From NCBI GenBank assembly GCA_900472175.1, contig UCHD01000001.1, positions 496,001-560,000 on the forward strand: a stretch of 64,000 bases of DNA, in the 5' to 3' direction. The translations under genes were made by a program, and so were the position numbers. This document shows, piece after piece, positions 25,190 through 33,773 of this stretch (its first letter is position 1; each line of letters opens with the position of its first letter). Under the pieces are notes generated by a model, which saw only the letters and a list, made by a program, of their open reading frames with translations, ran no database searches and was not told the DNA's origin. The DNA comes from Hyphomicrobiales bacterium (GTDB taxonomy: Bacteria > Pseudomonadota > Alphaproteobacteria > Rhizobiales > Rhizobiaceae).

Positions 25190-25633
25190 ATGAAGAACCA
25201 AGCCCGTTTCCCGACCATCCGTTCCACGTCTCCAGCCGCGTGCCTGATTGCCTCGTCATTGCTGATTGCCGGCTGCGGCACATCCTCGCGTGACGCCGGT
25301 AAACTGGGCATTACCTCGAACACATCGGCTTCCTATATCGCAGCGCTCGAGGGTGGTGTGATCGGGCGCCAGGCGGGACTTTCGATCAGCAAGGCCGACC
25401 GGCAGCGTGCCCTGGAGGCCGAGTATCGGGCCCTGGAAGGCTCGCGCGGCGGACAGCCGGTGGTCTGGCAGGGATCGGGCATCAGCGGTTCGGTTGTTGC
25501 CGCAGCCCCCTATCAGGTCGGCTCGCAGAACTGCCGCCAGTACAGCCATACGGTGACGGTCAAGGGGCAGGATAGTGTGGCGCGCGGGGTTGCCTGCCGC
25601 AATGCCGACGGCACATGGACGCCGTTGGGCTGA
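25190..25633 (+). CDS. Small outer-membrane lipoprotein, surface antigen-like
   Basis: A 147-residue predicted lipoprotein: an N-terminal signal with lipobox LIAGC (Cys near residue 29), then SSRDAGKLGITSNTSASYIA. A glycine-containing helix GGVIGRQAGLSISKADRQRA follows, and a C-terminal domain with CRQYSHTVTVKGQDSVARGVAC. This matches the group of 17-kDa surface antigen-like proteins with a Gly-zipper and a paired-cysteine C-terminal domain. It lies between feuQ and the cytochrome maturation operon, possibly on its own transcript. Upstream ATG codons at 25136 and 25157 are in frame, but the start at 25190 gives the normal signal peptide. Confidence 0.75.
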   Translation: MKNQARFPTIRSTSPAACLIASSLLIAGCGTSSRDAGKLGITSNTSASYIAALEGGVIGRQAGLSISKADRQRALEAEYRALEGSRGGQPVVWQGSGISGSVVAAAPYQVGSQNCRQYSHTVTVKGQDSVARGVACRNADGTWTPLG

Positions 25634-25728
25634 TTTCCGTACTATTCGTTGCGGCGAAACGCCTCAAATTTCCGTCATCTCCGGTTTTCCGATTGGAATG
25701 GCGGGCTTGGCATAGTAATTGAGCGCTT

Positions 25729-26874
25729 ATGCTGTTCTGGATTCTCGTTGCCATCCTGACGGCGGCCGTTGCCGCTGTTTTGTTGCTTCCGCTGCTGCGC
25801 GCTGCCGCCAGCACTGAGGCCCCCCAATCCCATGACGTCGAGGTCTATCGCGACCAGCTGGAAGAGCTGAAGCGTGACGAGAAAAATGGCCTGATTTCCG
25901 GCGAAGACGCGGATTTCGCCCGCGCCGAGGTGGCCCGCCGCCTGCTGGCTGCGACCGATGCGGTGAAAGCTGCCGCGCCTGTTCAGACCGCAAAACGCGG
26001 CAACCGGCTGGCGCAATTGGCCGTCATCCTCCTCCTGCCTGCCGTCGGGCTCTGTCTTTACTTGCAGATCGGCAATCCGGATGTTCCGGATGCTCCGCTG
26101 GCCGCGCGCCTGGCCAATCCGGGCGACGATATGAACATCCTGATCGCACGGGCCGAGCAGCAACTGGTGACCAATCCGGAGGACGGTGCCGGATGGGACG
26201 TTCTGGCACCGATCTACTATCGCAGTGGCCGGCTCGAACAGGCGGCGACGGCGTTCCGCAATGCGCTGCGTATCCTCGGGGCGACGCCGGTGCGTCTGGG
26301 CGGTTATGCCGAAAGCCTGATTGCGCTTTCCGGTGGGCTGGTGACCAACGAAGCTCGTGACGCACTGCAGAAACTGCTGGCGATCGAACCCACCGACCCG
26401 CGAGCGCAGTTCTACCTGGCTCTTGCCTTGAAGCAGGAGGGTAAAGGGCCGGAGGCGCTGGCGGCGTTCGAGCAGATCGTCCGCACATCACCGGCCGGTG
26501 CGCCCTGGCTGCCGCTGGTCAATGAGCATATCGCCGATCTCAAGGTCCCTGCAGCAGGACAGCAGGCCGGCACACCGCTGGGCAACCCCACAAACGAGGA
26601 TATCGCAGCGGCGAAGGACATGACCACCGGCGATCGCACGGCGATGATCGAGGGCATGGTCGGCAGTCTTGCGGAAAAGCTGAAGACGGATCCGAAGAAT
26701 TTCGAGGGCTGGATGCGGATCATCCGCTCCTATGCCGTGCTTGGCCAGAAGGACAAGGCGAGCGACGCCCTGAAGCAGGGCCTTTCCGTCTTTCCGGCTG
26801 ACGGCGACGAGGGCAAGCAATTGCTGGCTCTGGCTGGCGAGCTTGGGCTGAAGGCTGACGGAGGCGTGGAATGA
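25729..26874 (+). CDS. cycH: Cytochrome c maturation protein CcmI/CycH
   Basis: A 381-residue CcmI (CycH), which presents apocytochrome c to the heme ligase. Two membrane segments (about 1-22 and 91-112) bracket a cytoplasmic helical loop with [20 protein letters not shown]. The periplasmic part has TPR repeats (for example [20 protein letters not shown]) ending near [13 protein letters not shown]. It is the first gene of cycHJKL, each overlapping the next by ATGA. Mutants in rhizobia lack c-type cytochromes and fail in symbiotic respiration. Confidence 0.93.
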   Translation: MLFWILVAILTAAVAAVLLLPLLRAAASTEAPQSHDVEVYRDQLEELKRDEKNGLISGEDADFARAEVARRLLAATDAVKAAAPVQTAKRGNRLAQLAVILLLPAVGLCLYLQIGNPDVPDAPLAARLANPGDDMNILIARAEQQLVTNPEDGAGWDVLAPIYYRSGRLEQAATAFRNALRILGATPVRLGGYAESLIALSGGLVTNEARDALQKLLAIEPTDPRAQFYLALALKQEGKGPEALAAFEQIVRTSPAGAPWLPLVNEHIADLKVPAAGQQAGTPLGNPTNEDIAAAKDMTTGDRTAMIEGMVGSLAEKLKTDPKNFEGWMRIIRSYAVLGQKDKASDALKQGLSVFPADGDEGKQLLALAGELGLKADGGVE

Positions 26875-27323
26875 CCCGCAAACAGAAGCGCCTTGTGATC
26901 ATTGGCGGCGGTGTCAGCTTTATCGTCGCTGCCGTACTGCTGGTGATGGTCGCGTTCAGCCAGGCAATTGCTTATTTCTACGTGCCGGGCGATCTCGCCA
27001 AGGCCGATCTTGCGCCTGGCACGCGTATCCGGCTCGGCGGCTTGGTCGAAAATGGTTCGCTCAAGCGCGGTGACGGCATGACCATAACGTTCAGCGTTAC
27101 CGACACGCTGGACAAGGTGCCGGTGACCTATACGGGTATCCTGCCCGACCTATTCCGCGAAGGCCAAGGCGTCGTCGCTGAAGGCAGTTTCAAGGAGGGA
27201 AGCCCGGTTTTCGTTGCAGATACCGTGCTTGCCAAGCATGATGAGACCTATATGCCCAAGGACGTGGCAGACCGGTTGAAGGCGCAGGGCGTCAATCTCG
27301 GCGGCAAGGAAAATATCCAATGA
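26871..27323 (+). CDS. cycJ: Heme chaperone CcmE/CycJ
   Basis: A 150-residue periplasmic heme chaperone anchored by one N-terminal segment (about 8-33). The heme-attachment motif is present: His123, which binds heme covalently, in [11 protein letters not shown], with Tyr127 downstream. The beta-barrel OB-fold spans about 40-125. Start and stop both overlap neighbours by ATGA. Confidence 0.95.
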   Translation: MTRKQKRLVIIGGGVSFIVAAVLLVMVAFSQAIAYFYVPGDLAKADLAPGTRIRLGGLVENGSLKRGDGMTITFSVTDTLDKVPVTYTGILPDLFREGQGVVAEGSFKEGSPVFVADTVLAKHDETYMPKDVADRLKAQGVNLGGKENIQ

Positions 27324-29308
27324 TCATCGAGCTTGGCCACTATGCGCTGGTTCTGGCGCTTGCCACGTCGCTGTTGCAGGGCGTGTTGCCGATCATCGGC
27401 GCGCTGCGCAACGATCACGCGCTGATGGAAATCGGCACGGTGGCGGCGAAGGCAACGTTCCTGCTGATGGCTCTGTCGTTCGGTGTTCTCACCTACGCCC
27501 ATGTGACATCCGATTTCTCCGTCCAGAACGTCTGGGAGAATTCGCACTCTCAAATTCCGCTGATCTACAAGTTTTCCGGTGTCTGGGGCAATCACGAAGG
27601 CTCGATGCTGCTGTGGGTGTTGATCCTGACCTTTTTCTCGGCGCTGGTTGCTGTGTTCGGCGACAATCTGCCGGAGACCTTAAAAGCCAATGTGCTGGCC
27701 GTTCAGGCTTGGATCGCGGTGTCATTCTCCCTGTTCATCCTCCTGACGTCCAACCCTTTCAACCGGTTGCTGAATGCGCCGGGCGAGGGGCAGGACCTCA
27801 ATCCGGTGCTGCAGGATGTGGGCCTGGCCATTCATCCGCCGTTGCTCTACCTCGGCTATGTCGGCTTTTCGGTCTGTTTCTCGTTTGCCATCGCTGCTCT
27901 GATCGAAGGCCGCATTGATGCGGCCTGGGCGCGCTGGGTGCGGCCGTGGACGCTGGCCGCTTGGACCTGCCTGACGGCCGGTATCTCGATGGGGTCCTAC
28001 TGGGCCTATTACGAACTGGGCTGGGGTGGCTGGTGGTTCTGGGATCCGGTCGAAAATGCGTCCTTCATTCCGTGGCTTGCCGGGACGGCGCTGTTGCATT
28101 CGGCACTGGTGATGGAAAAGCGCGAGGCGCTGAAAATCTGGACCGTGCTTCTGGCGATCATGACATTTTCGATGTCGCTGCTCGGCACCTTCCTCGTCCG
28201 CTCCGGCGTACTGACCTCTGTTCACGCCTTTGCCACCGACCCGACGCGCGGCGTCTTCATCCTGATCATCCTCATTCTGTTCATCGGTGGTGCTCTGTCG
28301 TTGTTTGCTTTCCGCGCCGCGCATCTGAAGGCGGGGGGGCTGTTCGCGCCGATTTCGCGTGAAGGGGCACTGGTTCTCAACAACCTGATCCTGACGACGG
28401 CGGCGGCGACCGTATTGATCGGCACGCTCTATCCGCTGGCGCTGGAAGCGGTGACCGGGGCGAAGATTTCCGTTGGTCCTCCCTTCTTCAACATGACCTT
28501 CGGCCTGTTGATGCTGCCACTGATGCTGGCGGTGCCGTTCGGTCCGCTTCTGGCCTGGAAGCGCGGCGATCTGCTCGGGGCCGGGCAGCGGCTGTTTGCC
28601 GCCGTAGCATTCGGACTGGTTGTCGGAAGTATCATCTACTACGTACAAAATGGCGGCCCGATCATGGCGCTGTTCGGCCTCGCGCTCGGGGCCTACATGA
28701 TTGCCGGTTCGTTGACGGAGCTTTACCTGCGCTCCGGCCTTGGCAAGGTGACGGGATCTGTGGCGCTGCGCCGTCTGTCCGGTCTGCCGCGTTCGGTCTT
28801 CGGCACGGCGCTGGCCCATATCGGGCTTGGCGTCACCCTGATCGGCATTGTCGCGGTGACGGCCTTCGAGACCGAGCATATCGTCGAGATGAAACCGGGC
28901 ATGACCACGGATGCGGGCGGCTATACTCTGCGCTTCGATGGTTTGCGCAATGGCAACGGGCCGAATTACAGCGAAGAATCCGGGCACTTCACCATCAGCC
29001 AAGGTGGGATCGAACTGGCCGAGGTCTGGTCGTCGAAGCGGTTCTACACGGCACGGCAGATGCCGACCACCGAGGCCGGTATCCGGACGTTCGGATTGAG
29101 CCAGCTCTACGTCTCGCTCGGAGACGACATGAAGGATGGCGGCATCGTCGTCAGGGTCTGGTGGAAGCCGATGATCCTGTGCATCTGGCTTGGCACGGTG
29201 TTCATGATGGCTGGCGGTGCGGTTTCGCTCAGCGACAGGCGGCTGAGGGTCGGCGCCCCGGCACGCGCCAAGAAGCAGAAGAAACCGGTACTGGAGCCGG
29301 CGCAATGA
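27320..29308 (+). CDS. cycK: Heme lyase subunit CcmF/CycK
   Basis: A 662-residue integral membrane protein that, with CcmH and CcmI, ligates heme to apocytochrome c. It has about 14-15 membrane segments. The Trp-rich heme-handling motif is [19 protein letters not shown], and conserved periplasmic histidines flank it. The large C-terminal periplasmic loop ([17 protein letters not shown]) and final membrane segment are present, so the protein appears intact. Confidence 0.95.
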   Translation: MIIELGHYALVLALATSLLQGVLPIIGALRNDHALMEIGTVAAKATFLLMALSFGVLTYAHVTSDFSVQNVWENSHSQIPLIYKFSGVWGNHEGSMLLWVLILTFFSALVAVFGDNLPETLKANVLAVQAWIAVSFSLFILLTSNPFNRLLNAPGEGQDLNPVLQDVGLAIHPPLLYLGYVGFSVCFSFAIAALIEGRIDAAWARWVRPWTLAAWTCLTAGISMGSYWAYYELGWGGWWFWDPVENASFIPWLAGTALLHSALVMEKREALKIWTVLLAIMTFSMSLLGTFLVRSGVLTSVHAFATDPTRGVFILIILILFIGGALSLFAFRAAHLKAGGLFAPISREGALVLNNLILTTAAATVLIGTLYPLALEAVTGAKISVGPPFFNMTFGLLMLPLMLAVPFGPLLAWKRGDLLGAGQRLFAAVAFGLVVGSIIYYVQNGGPIMALFGLALGAYMIAGSLTELYLRSGLGKVTGSVALRRLSGLPRSVFGTALAHIGLGVTLIGIVAVTAFETEHIVEMKPGMTTDAGGYTLRFDGLRNGNGPNYSEESGHFTISQGGIELAEVWSSKRFYTARQMPTTEAGIRTFGLSQLYVSLGDDMKDGGIVVRVWWKPMILCIWLGTVFMMAGGAVSLSDRRLRVGAPARAKKQKKPVLEPAQ

Positions 29309-29760
29309 TCCGCCGCGTCCTCGCCATCGTCTTCATCCTGCTGTCGGTCTCGCCGGTATTTGCCGTCAATCCCGACGAGGTGCTGGCCGATCCGGCGCTG
29401 GAAGCTCGGGCACGCGGGCTGTCGGCGCAACTGCGTTGCATGGTCTGCCAGAACCAGTCGATCGACGATTCGAATGCCGAGCTTGCCAAGGATCTGCGCC
29501 TTCTGGTGCGCGAGCGGATCACCAATGGCGACAGCGACGACGCGGTCATTGCCTATGTCGTTTCGCGTTACGGCGAATTCGTTCTGCTCAACCCCCGCTT
29601 CGAGACAAAGACGCTGATTCTCTGGGGTGCGCCGGTTATCCTGCTGCTCGCCGGTGCGGTGGCAATGCTTCTCGCCGCCGGGCGCCGGACCGGCAAGGTG
29701 ACGGGAACGGCACTGTCTGCGGATGAGCAGGCGCGTCTGGATGCTGTCCTGAAGGATTGA
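29305..29760 (+). CDS. cycL: Cytochrome c maturation protein CcmH/CycL
   Basis: A 151-residue periplasmic thiol-oxidoreductase that keeps the CXXCH motif of apocytochrome c reduced. A signal peptide (1-20) precedes the active-site motif [11 protein letters not shown] (Cys45, Cys48), with a C-terminal membrane anchor at about 102-124. This is the short CcmH form, with the TPR part supplied by CycH. The ATG at 29305 overlaps the cycK stop. Confidence 0.94.
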   Translation: MIRRVLAIVFILLSVSPVFAVNPDEVLADPALEARARGLSAQLRCMVCQNQSIDDSNAELAKDLRLLVRERITNGDSDDAVIAYVVSRYGEFVLLNPRFETKTLILWGAPVILLLAGAVAMLLAAGRRTGKVTGTALSADEQARLDAVLKD

Positions 29761-29898
29761 TTTCCTTTCACGCCCATTCCCAACATTACCAAAAGTTCAT
29801 TTTCCGGACACAAGTCAGTAAGGTGCGCTCGGCTATTCCTTTCTCATCGGCTGTTCCTCCAGTCAGCCAAATGTCAATGAAGAGAAAAGGCAAACCGG

Positions 29899-31464
29899 AT
29901 GTTTCAAACAAACGCACTGCGTCCCTCCCTCAAGACCGTTTTGAAGACCACGACCGTTGCTGGTTTGGCGGCCGTCATGCTGTCGACCGGCATCCCAACC
30001 GCCATCACTTCGTCCTTTGCTGCCGCCGTCAAGATCGAGGCGCCGCAGGTTCCAAGTTTTGCCAACGTCGTCGATGCGGTTTCTCCGGCAGTGGTGTCCG
30101 TGCGTGTCCAGTCGCGGGCCAATCCTGTTTCCGATGATTCCGGTAGCGGCAACGGTTTCAGCTTCGATTTCGGCGGCCGTGGCCTGGATGAGCTCCCGGA
30201 CGATCACCCGCTGAAGCGCTTCTTCAAGGAGTTCGGCGGCCCGAACGGCGATAAGCGCGCCGAGCGTGGCCATGGACCGCGCGACGGCAAGCCAGGCCGC
30301 CTGCGTCCGACATCGCAGGGTTCCGGCTTCTTCATCTCCGAAGACGGCTATCTCGTCACCAACAATCACGTCGTTTCCGACGGTTCGGCCTTTACCGTCA
30401 TTCTCAACGATGGCACCGAACTGGATGCCAAGCTGATCGGTAAGGACAGCCGTACCGATCTTGCCGTCCTGAAGGTCGATGACAAGCGCAAGTTCGCCTA
30501 TGTCAGCTTTGCCGATGACAGCAAGGTCCGCGTGGGTGACTGGGTTGTTGCTGTCGGCAATCCGTTCGGCCTCGGTGGTACGGTAACCGCCGGCATTATC
30601 TCTGCCCGTGGCCGCGATATCGGCTCTGGCCCTTATGACGATTACCTGCAGGTCGATGCAGCGGTGAACCGGGGCAATTCGGGCGGCCCGACCTTCAACC
30701 TCAATGGCGAAGTGGTCGGTATCAACACTGCTATCTTCTCGCCGTCCGGCGGCAATGTCGGCATCGCTTTTGCCATTCCCGCGTCTGTCGCCAAGGACGT
30801 CGTCAACGATCTAATGAAAGACGGCGAAGTATCCCGCGGCTGGCTCGGCGTACAGATCCAGCCCGTCGACAAGGATGTGGCTGAATCGCTCGGCCTTGCC
30901 GAGGCAAGCGGCGCGCTTGTCGTCGAACCGCAGGCCGGTTCTCCCGGCGAAAAAGCCGGTATCAAGAAGGGTGATGTGATCACCGCCGTCAATGGCGACA
31001 CGATCAAGGGGCCGCGCGAGCTGGCCCGAAAGATCGCCTTGATGCGCCCGGGTACCAGTGTCGACGTCGCCCTGTGGCGTGATGGTAAGGCCGAAAGCGT
31101 CAAGCTCGAAGTTGGAACGCTGCCTGCCGATACCAAGGAAGCCACCACCGGTGACGACCAGCAGCAGCAGGAAGAGCAGCCTTCAAGCGAGAAGGCGCTT
31201 GCTGATCTCGGTGTCACCGTGACGGCGTCGGATGATGGCAAGGGCGTTACGATCTCTTCGGTGGATCCGGACTCCGATGCCAGCGACCGTGGCCTGAAGG
31301 AAGGTCAGAAGATCATCTCGGTCAACAACCAGGAGGTTAAGTCGGCTGACGACATCCTCAAGGTGATCGAGGCGGCCAAGAAGGATGGTCGCACCAAGGC
31401 GCTGTTCCAGATCGAGGCCGACAACGCAAGCCGCTTCGTGGCGCTGCCCATCAGTCAGGGCTGA
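29899..31464 (+). CDS. degP: DegP/HtrA-type periplasmic serine protease
   Basis: A 521-residue Do-like protease that degrades or refolds damaged envelope proteins. A long signal region (1-41) precedes the trypsin-like domain with His157 (TNNHVVSDG), Asp187 (SRTDLAVLKV) and Ser261 (VNRGNSGGPTF). Two PDZ domains follow (about 300-385 and 425-515), each with a GxxxGD-type or GLKEGQ loop. The insert at about 75-135 is rich in Gly, Asp and Arg. The gene follows the cytochrome maturation operon, as in S. meliloti (degP1), and precedes an envelope-type two-component system. Confidence 0.94.
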   Translation: MFQTNALRPSLKTVLKTTTVAGLAAVMLSTGIPTAITSSFAAAVKIEAPQVPSFANVVDAVSPAVVSVRVQSRANPVSDDSGSGNGFSFDFGGRGLDELPDDHPLKRFFKEFGGPNGDKRAERGHGPRDGKPGRLRPTSQGSGFFISEDGYLVTNNHVVSDGSAFTVILNDGTELDAKLIGKDSRTDLAVLKVDDKRKFAYVSFADDSKVRVGDWVVAVGNPFGLGGTVTAGIISARGRDIGSGPYDDYLQVDAAVNRGNSGGPTFNLNGEVVGINTAIFSPSGGNVGIAFAIPASVAKDVVNDLMKDGEVSRGWLGVQIQPVDKDVAESLGLAEASGALVVEPQAGSPGEKAGIKKGDVITAVNGDTIKGPRELARKIALMRPGTSVDVALWRDGKAESVKLEVGTLPADTKEATTGDDQQQQEEQPSSEKALADLGVTVTASDDGKGVTISSVDPDSDASDRGLKEGQKIISVNNQEVKSADDILKVIEAAKKDGRTKALFQIEADNASRFVALPISQG

Positions 31465-31487
31465 CGAGGGCTGACGCAGCACCAGCT

Positions 31488-31530
31488 GCCAGACGCCGCG
31501 GACCTTCACCAGGGTTTCGCGGCGTCTGGC
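31488..31530 (+). terminator. Hairpin terminator downstream of degP
   Basis: A perfect 13-bp stem, GCCAGACGCCGCG (31488-31500) with CGCGGCGTCTGGC (31518-31530), loop 17 bases, followed by GTTTC. It separates degP from the response regulator gene at 31621. The U-run is poor, so termination may be partial. Confidence 0.6.
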
Positions 31531-31620
31531 GTTTCAGGGCATGGCTTACCTGCGCAGCCGGGCAGGCAGGTGTGAACTCCCAAAGGCAAAACCGGTTGTG
31601 AAAGATACGGGTCAGGGACT

Positions 31621-32322
31621 ATGGTCACGCGTATGAAGATTCTGATTATCGAAGATGACCTGGAAGCCGCGGCCTATCTGGCCAAGGCCTTTCGCGAGGC
31701 TGGTATCGTCTCTGACCATGCCAGCGATGGCGAGAGCGGCTTGTTCATGGCGAGCGAGAACTGCTACGATGTGCTGGTGATCGACCGCATGCTGCCGCGC
31801 CGTGACGGGCTGTCGGTGATTTCGGAATTGCGCCGCAAGGGCGTTCACACTCCGGTCCTCATTCTTTCCGCGCTCGGCCAGGTCGATGACCGGGTGACGG
31901 GATTGCGCGCTGGCGGCGACGATTATCTGCCGAAGCCCTACGCCTTCAACGAGCTTCTGGCACGGGTCGAGGTGCTCGGCCGCCGCAAAGGCGCGCCCGA
32001 ACAGGACATGGTCTATCGTGTCGGCGATCTGGAGCTGGACCGGCTGTCGCATACGGTGCGCCGCCAAGGCCGCGAGCTTTTGCTGCAGCCACGCGAGTTC
32101 CGGCTGCTTGAATATCTGATGAAGAATGCCGGGCAGGTGGTGACGCGCACCATGCTCCTGGAAAATGTCTGGGACTATCATTTCGATCCGCAGACCAATG
32201 TCATCGACGTGCATGTGTCGCGGCTGCGCGCCAAGATCGAAAAGGATTTCGACCAGCCATTGCTGCGCACCGTGCGCGGCGCCGGCTATATGATCAAGGA
32301 AGACGGACGCACCGACGCATGA
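31621..32322 (+). CDS. OmpR-family response regulator
   Basis: A 233-residue DNA-binding regulator: receiver domain with IIEDD, the phosphoacceptor Asp55 in VIDRMLPRRDG and the Lys motif LPKPYAFNELLARVEV. The winged-helix domain has LQPREFRLLEYLMKNAGQVV and VIDVHVSRLRAKIEKDF. The stop overlaps the kinase start by ATGA, so the two are a coupled pair. In S. meliloti the same pair lies between degP1 and glnE; its signal is not known to me. The start could also be the ATG at 31633. Confidence 0.9.
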   Translation: MVTRMKILIIEDDLEAAAYLAKAFREAGIVSDHASDGESGLFMASENCYDVLVIDRMLPRRDGLSVISELRRKGVHTPVLILSALGQVDDRVTGLRAGGDDYLPKPYAFNELLARVEVLGRRKGAPEQDMVYRVGDLELDRLSHTVRRQGRELLLQPREFRLLEYLMKNAGQVVTRTMLLENVWDYHFDPQTNVIDVHVSRLRAKIEKDFDQPLLRTVRGAGYMIKEDGRTDA

Positions 32323-33728
32323 ACAGGTTGCGCGTCCTCTTCCGCACGACGGCCGTTCGCCTGTCGGCGCTTTATCTCCTGCTGTTTGCCCTGTGTGCCG
32401 CATTTCTGGTGTTCTACGTCACCGGCATGTCGCAGCGGTTGCTGGAGCAGCAGACAAAGGATGCGGTGGCAGCGGAAGTGGCGCAGATCGAGCAGATCTA
32501 CAGCCGTGCGGGCGTCAACGGATTGCTGCGGACGCTGGAGCGGCGGGCGCGTCAGCCTGGTGCCAATCTCTACGTGATTGCCGGACCGACCGGCGAAATT
32601 CTCGCAGGCAATGTCGCCTCGCTGCAGCCTGGCCTTCTGGACAAGGAGGGGTGGACCGGCGAATCGTTCCGCTATCAGCGCTATACCGACGAAAGCCGCA
32701 AGGAGGCACATGTAGCCTTGGCGCATGTGCTGGTGCTCGACAACGGTCTGCGCATTCTGGTTGGCCGTGACTTGCAGGAGCCTGAAAAGTTCAAAATGCT
32801 GGTGCGGCAGGCTCTTGTCGTTGCGCTTGGCATCATGGGCATTGGCGCGCTGATCATCTGGTTCGCCATCGGCCGCAATGCCCTGAAGCGGATGGACCGG
32901 ATGTCAGATGCCAGCACGCGGATCATGGCGGGTGACCTCTCGCAGCGGTTGCCGATGAGCGGATCCGGTGACGAATTCGACCGGCTGTCGGAATCGCTCA
33001 ATGCGATGCTCGGGCGGATTGAAAAGCTGAACGAGGGTTTGCGGCAGGTCTCCGACAACATCGCCCATGATCTGAAGACGCCGCTGACGCGTCTGCGCAA
33101 CAAGGCCGAGGCGGCCTTGGCGCACAAGGCAACCAATTCCGGCTATCGCGCCTCGCTGGAAGAGATCATTGCTGAATCTGACCAGTTGATCCGGACCTTC
33201 AATGCGTTGCTGATGATCTCCCGGGTCGAGGCCGGGGCCGCGGCCGCTGAGATGAGCGATGTCAATCTTTCGCAGAGTGTCGCCGACTGTGTCGAGCTTT
33301 ATGAGCCGGTGGCAGACGAACAGGCGCTGAAGCTCGAGGCCGATGTGCCCGCCGATATTCACATTTCCGGCAATCGGGAACTGATCGGGCAGGCACTCGG
33401 CAATCTGATCGATAATGCCATCAAATACGCCGATAGCGCTGCAAATCCGATGATCAAGGTCAGCCTTTCTAAGCGGGATGGCGCGATCGTCCTGTCCGTG
33501 GCCGATCACGGACCCGGAGTGCCCGCCAATAAGCGGGACGACGTGGTGGAGCGGTTCGTACGGCTCGACGAAAGCCGCAGCAAGCCGGGAACCGGCCTCG
33601 GCCTGTCGCTGGTCGAGGCGGTGATGGAGATGCATCAAGGGTCTCTCGAACTGAGCGACACGGTTCCGGACGTTGAAAACAATCGTGGTTTGACTGCCAG
33701 CATGGTTTTCCCATTGCGCTCAGCCTGA
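32319..33728 (+). CDS. Sensor histidine kinase (partner of 31621-32322)
   Basis: A 469-residue kinase with membrane segments at about 13-34 and 162-183 around a periplasmic loop of some 125 residues. A HAMP domain (SDASTRIMAGDLSQRLPM region) follows, then an H-box NIAHDLKTPLTRLRN with His250. ATP-binding motifs are LGNLIDNAIKYA, VADHGPGVPA and GTGLGLSLV. It is translationally coupled to its regulator. Overall similarity is to QseC/TctE-like kinases. Confidence 0.9.
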   Translation: MNRLRVLFRTTAVRLSALYLLLFALCAAFLVFYVTGMSQRLLEQQTKDAVAAEVAQIEQIYSRAGVNGLLRTLERRARQPGANLYVIAGPTGEILAGNVASLQPGLLDKEGWTGESFRYQRYTDESRKEAHVALAHVLVLDNGLRILVGRDLQEPEKFKMLVRQALVVALGIMGIGALIIWFAIGRNALKRMDRMSDASTRIMAGDLSQRLPMSGSGDEFDRLSESLNAMLGRIEKLNEGLRQVSDNIAHDLKTPLTRLRNKAEAALAHKATNSGYRASLEEIIAESDQLIRTFNALLMISRVEAGAAAAEMSDVNLSQSVADCVELYEPVADEQALKLEADVPADIHISGNRELIGQALGNLIDNAIKYADSAANPMIKVSLSKRDGAIVLSVADHGPGVPANKRDDVVERFVRLDESRSKPGTGLGLSLVEAVMEMHQGSLELSDTVPDVENNRGLTASMVFPLRSA

Positions 33729-33773
33729 TAGGCATAGGGCAGCCGAAATCGGGAGCGGCTGGGGGAGACCATT

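Noticed and set aside
27722..29305. Long minus-strand open frame opposite cycK
   Set aside because: Arg/Gln/Asp-rich shadow of a clear membrane protein gene.
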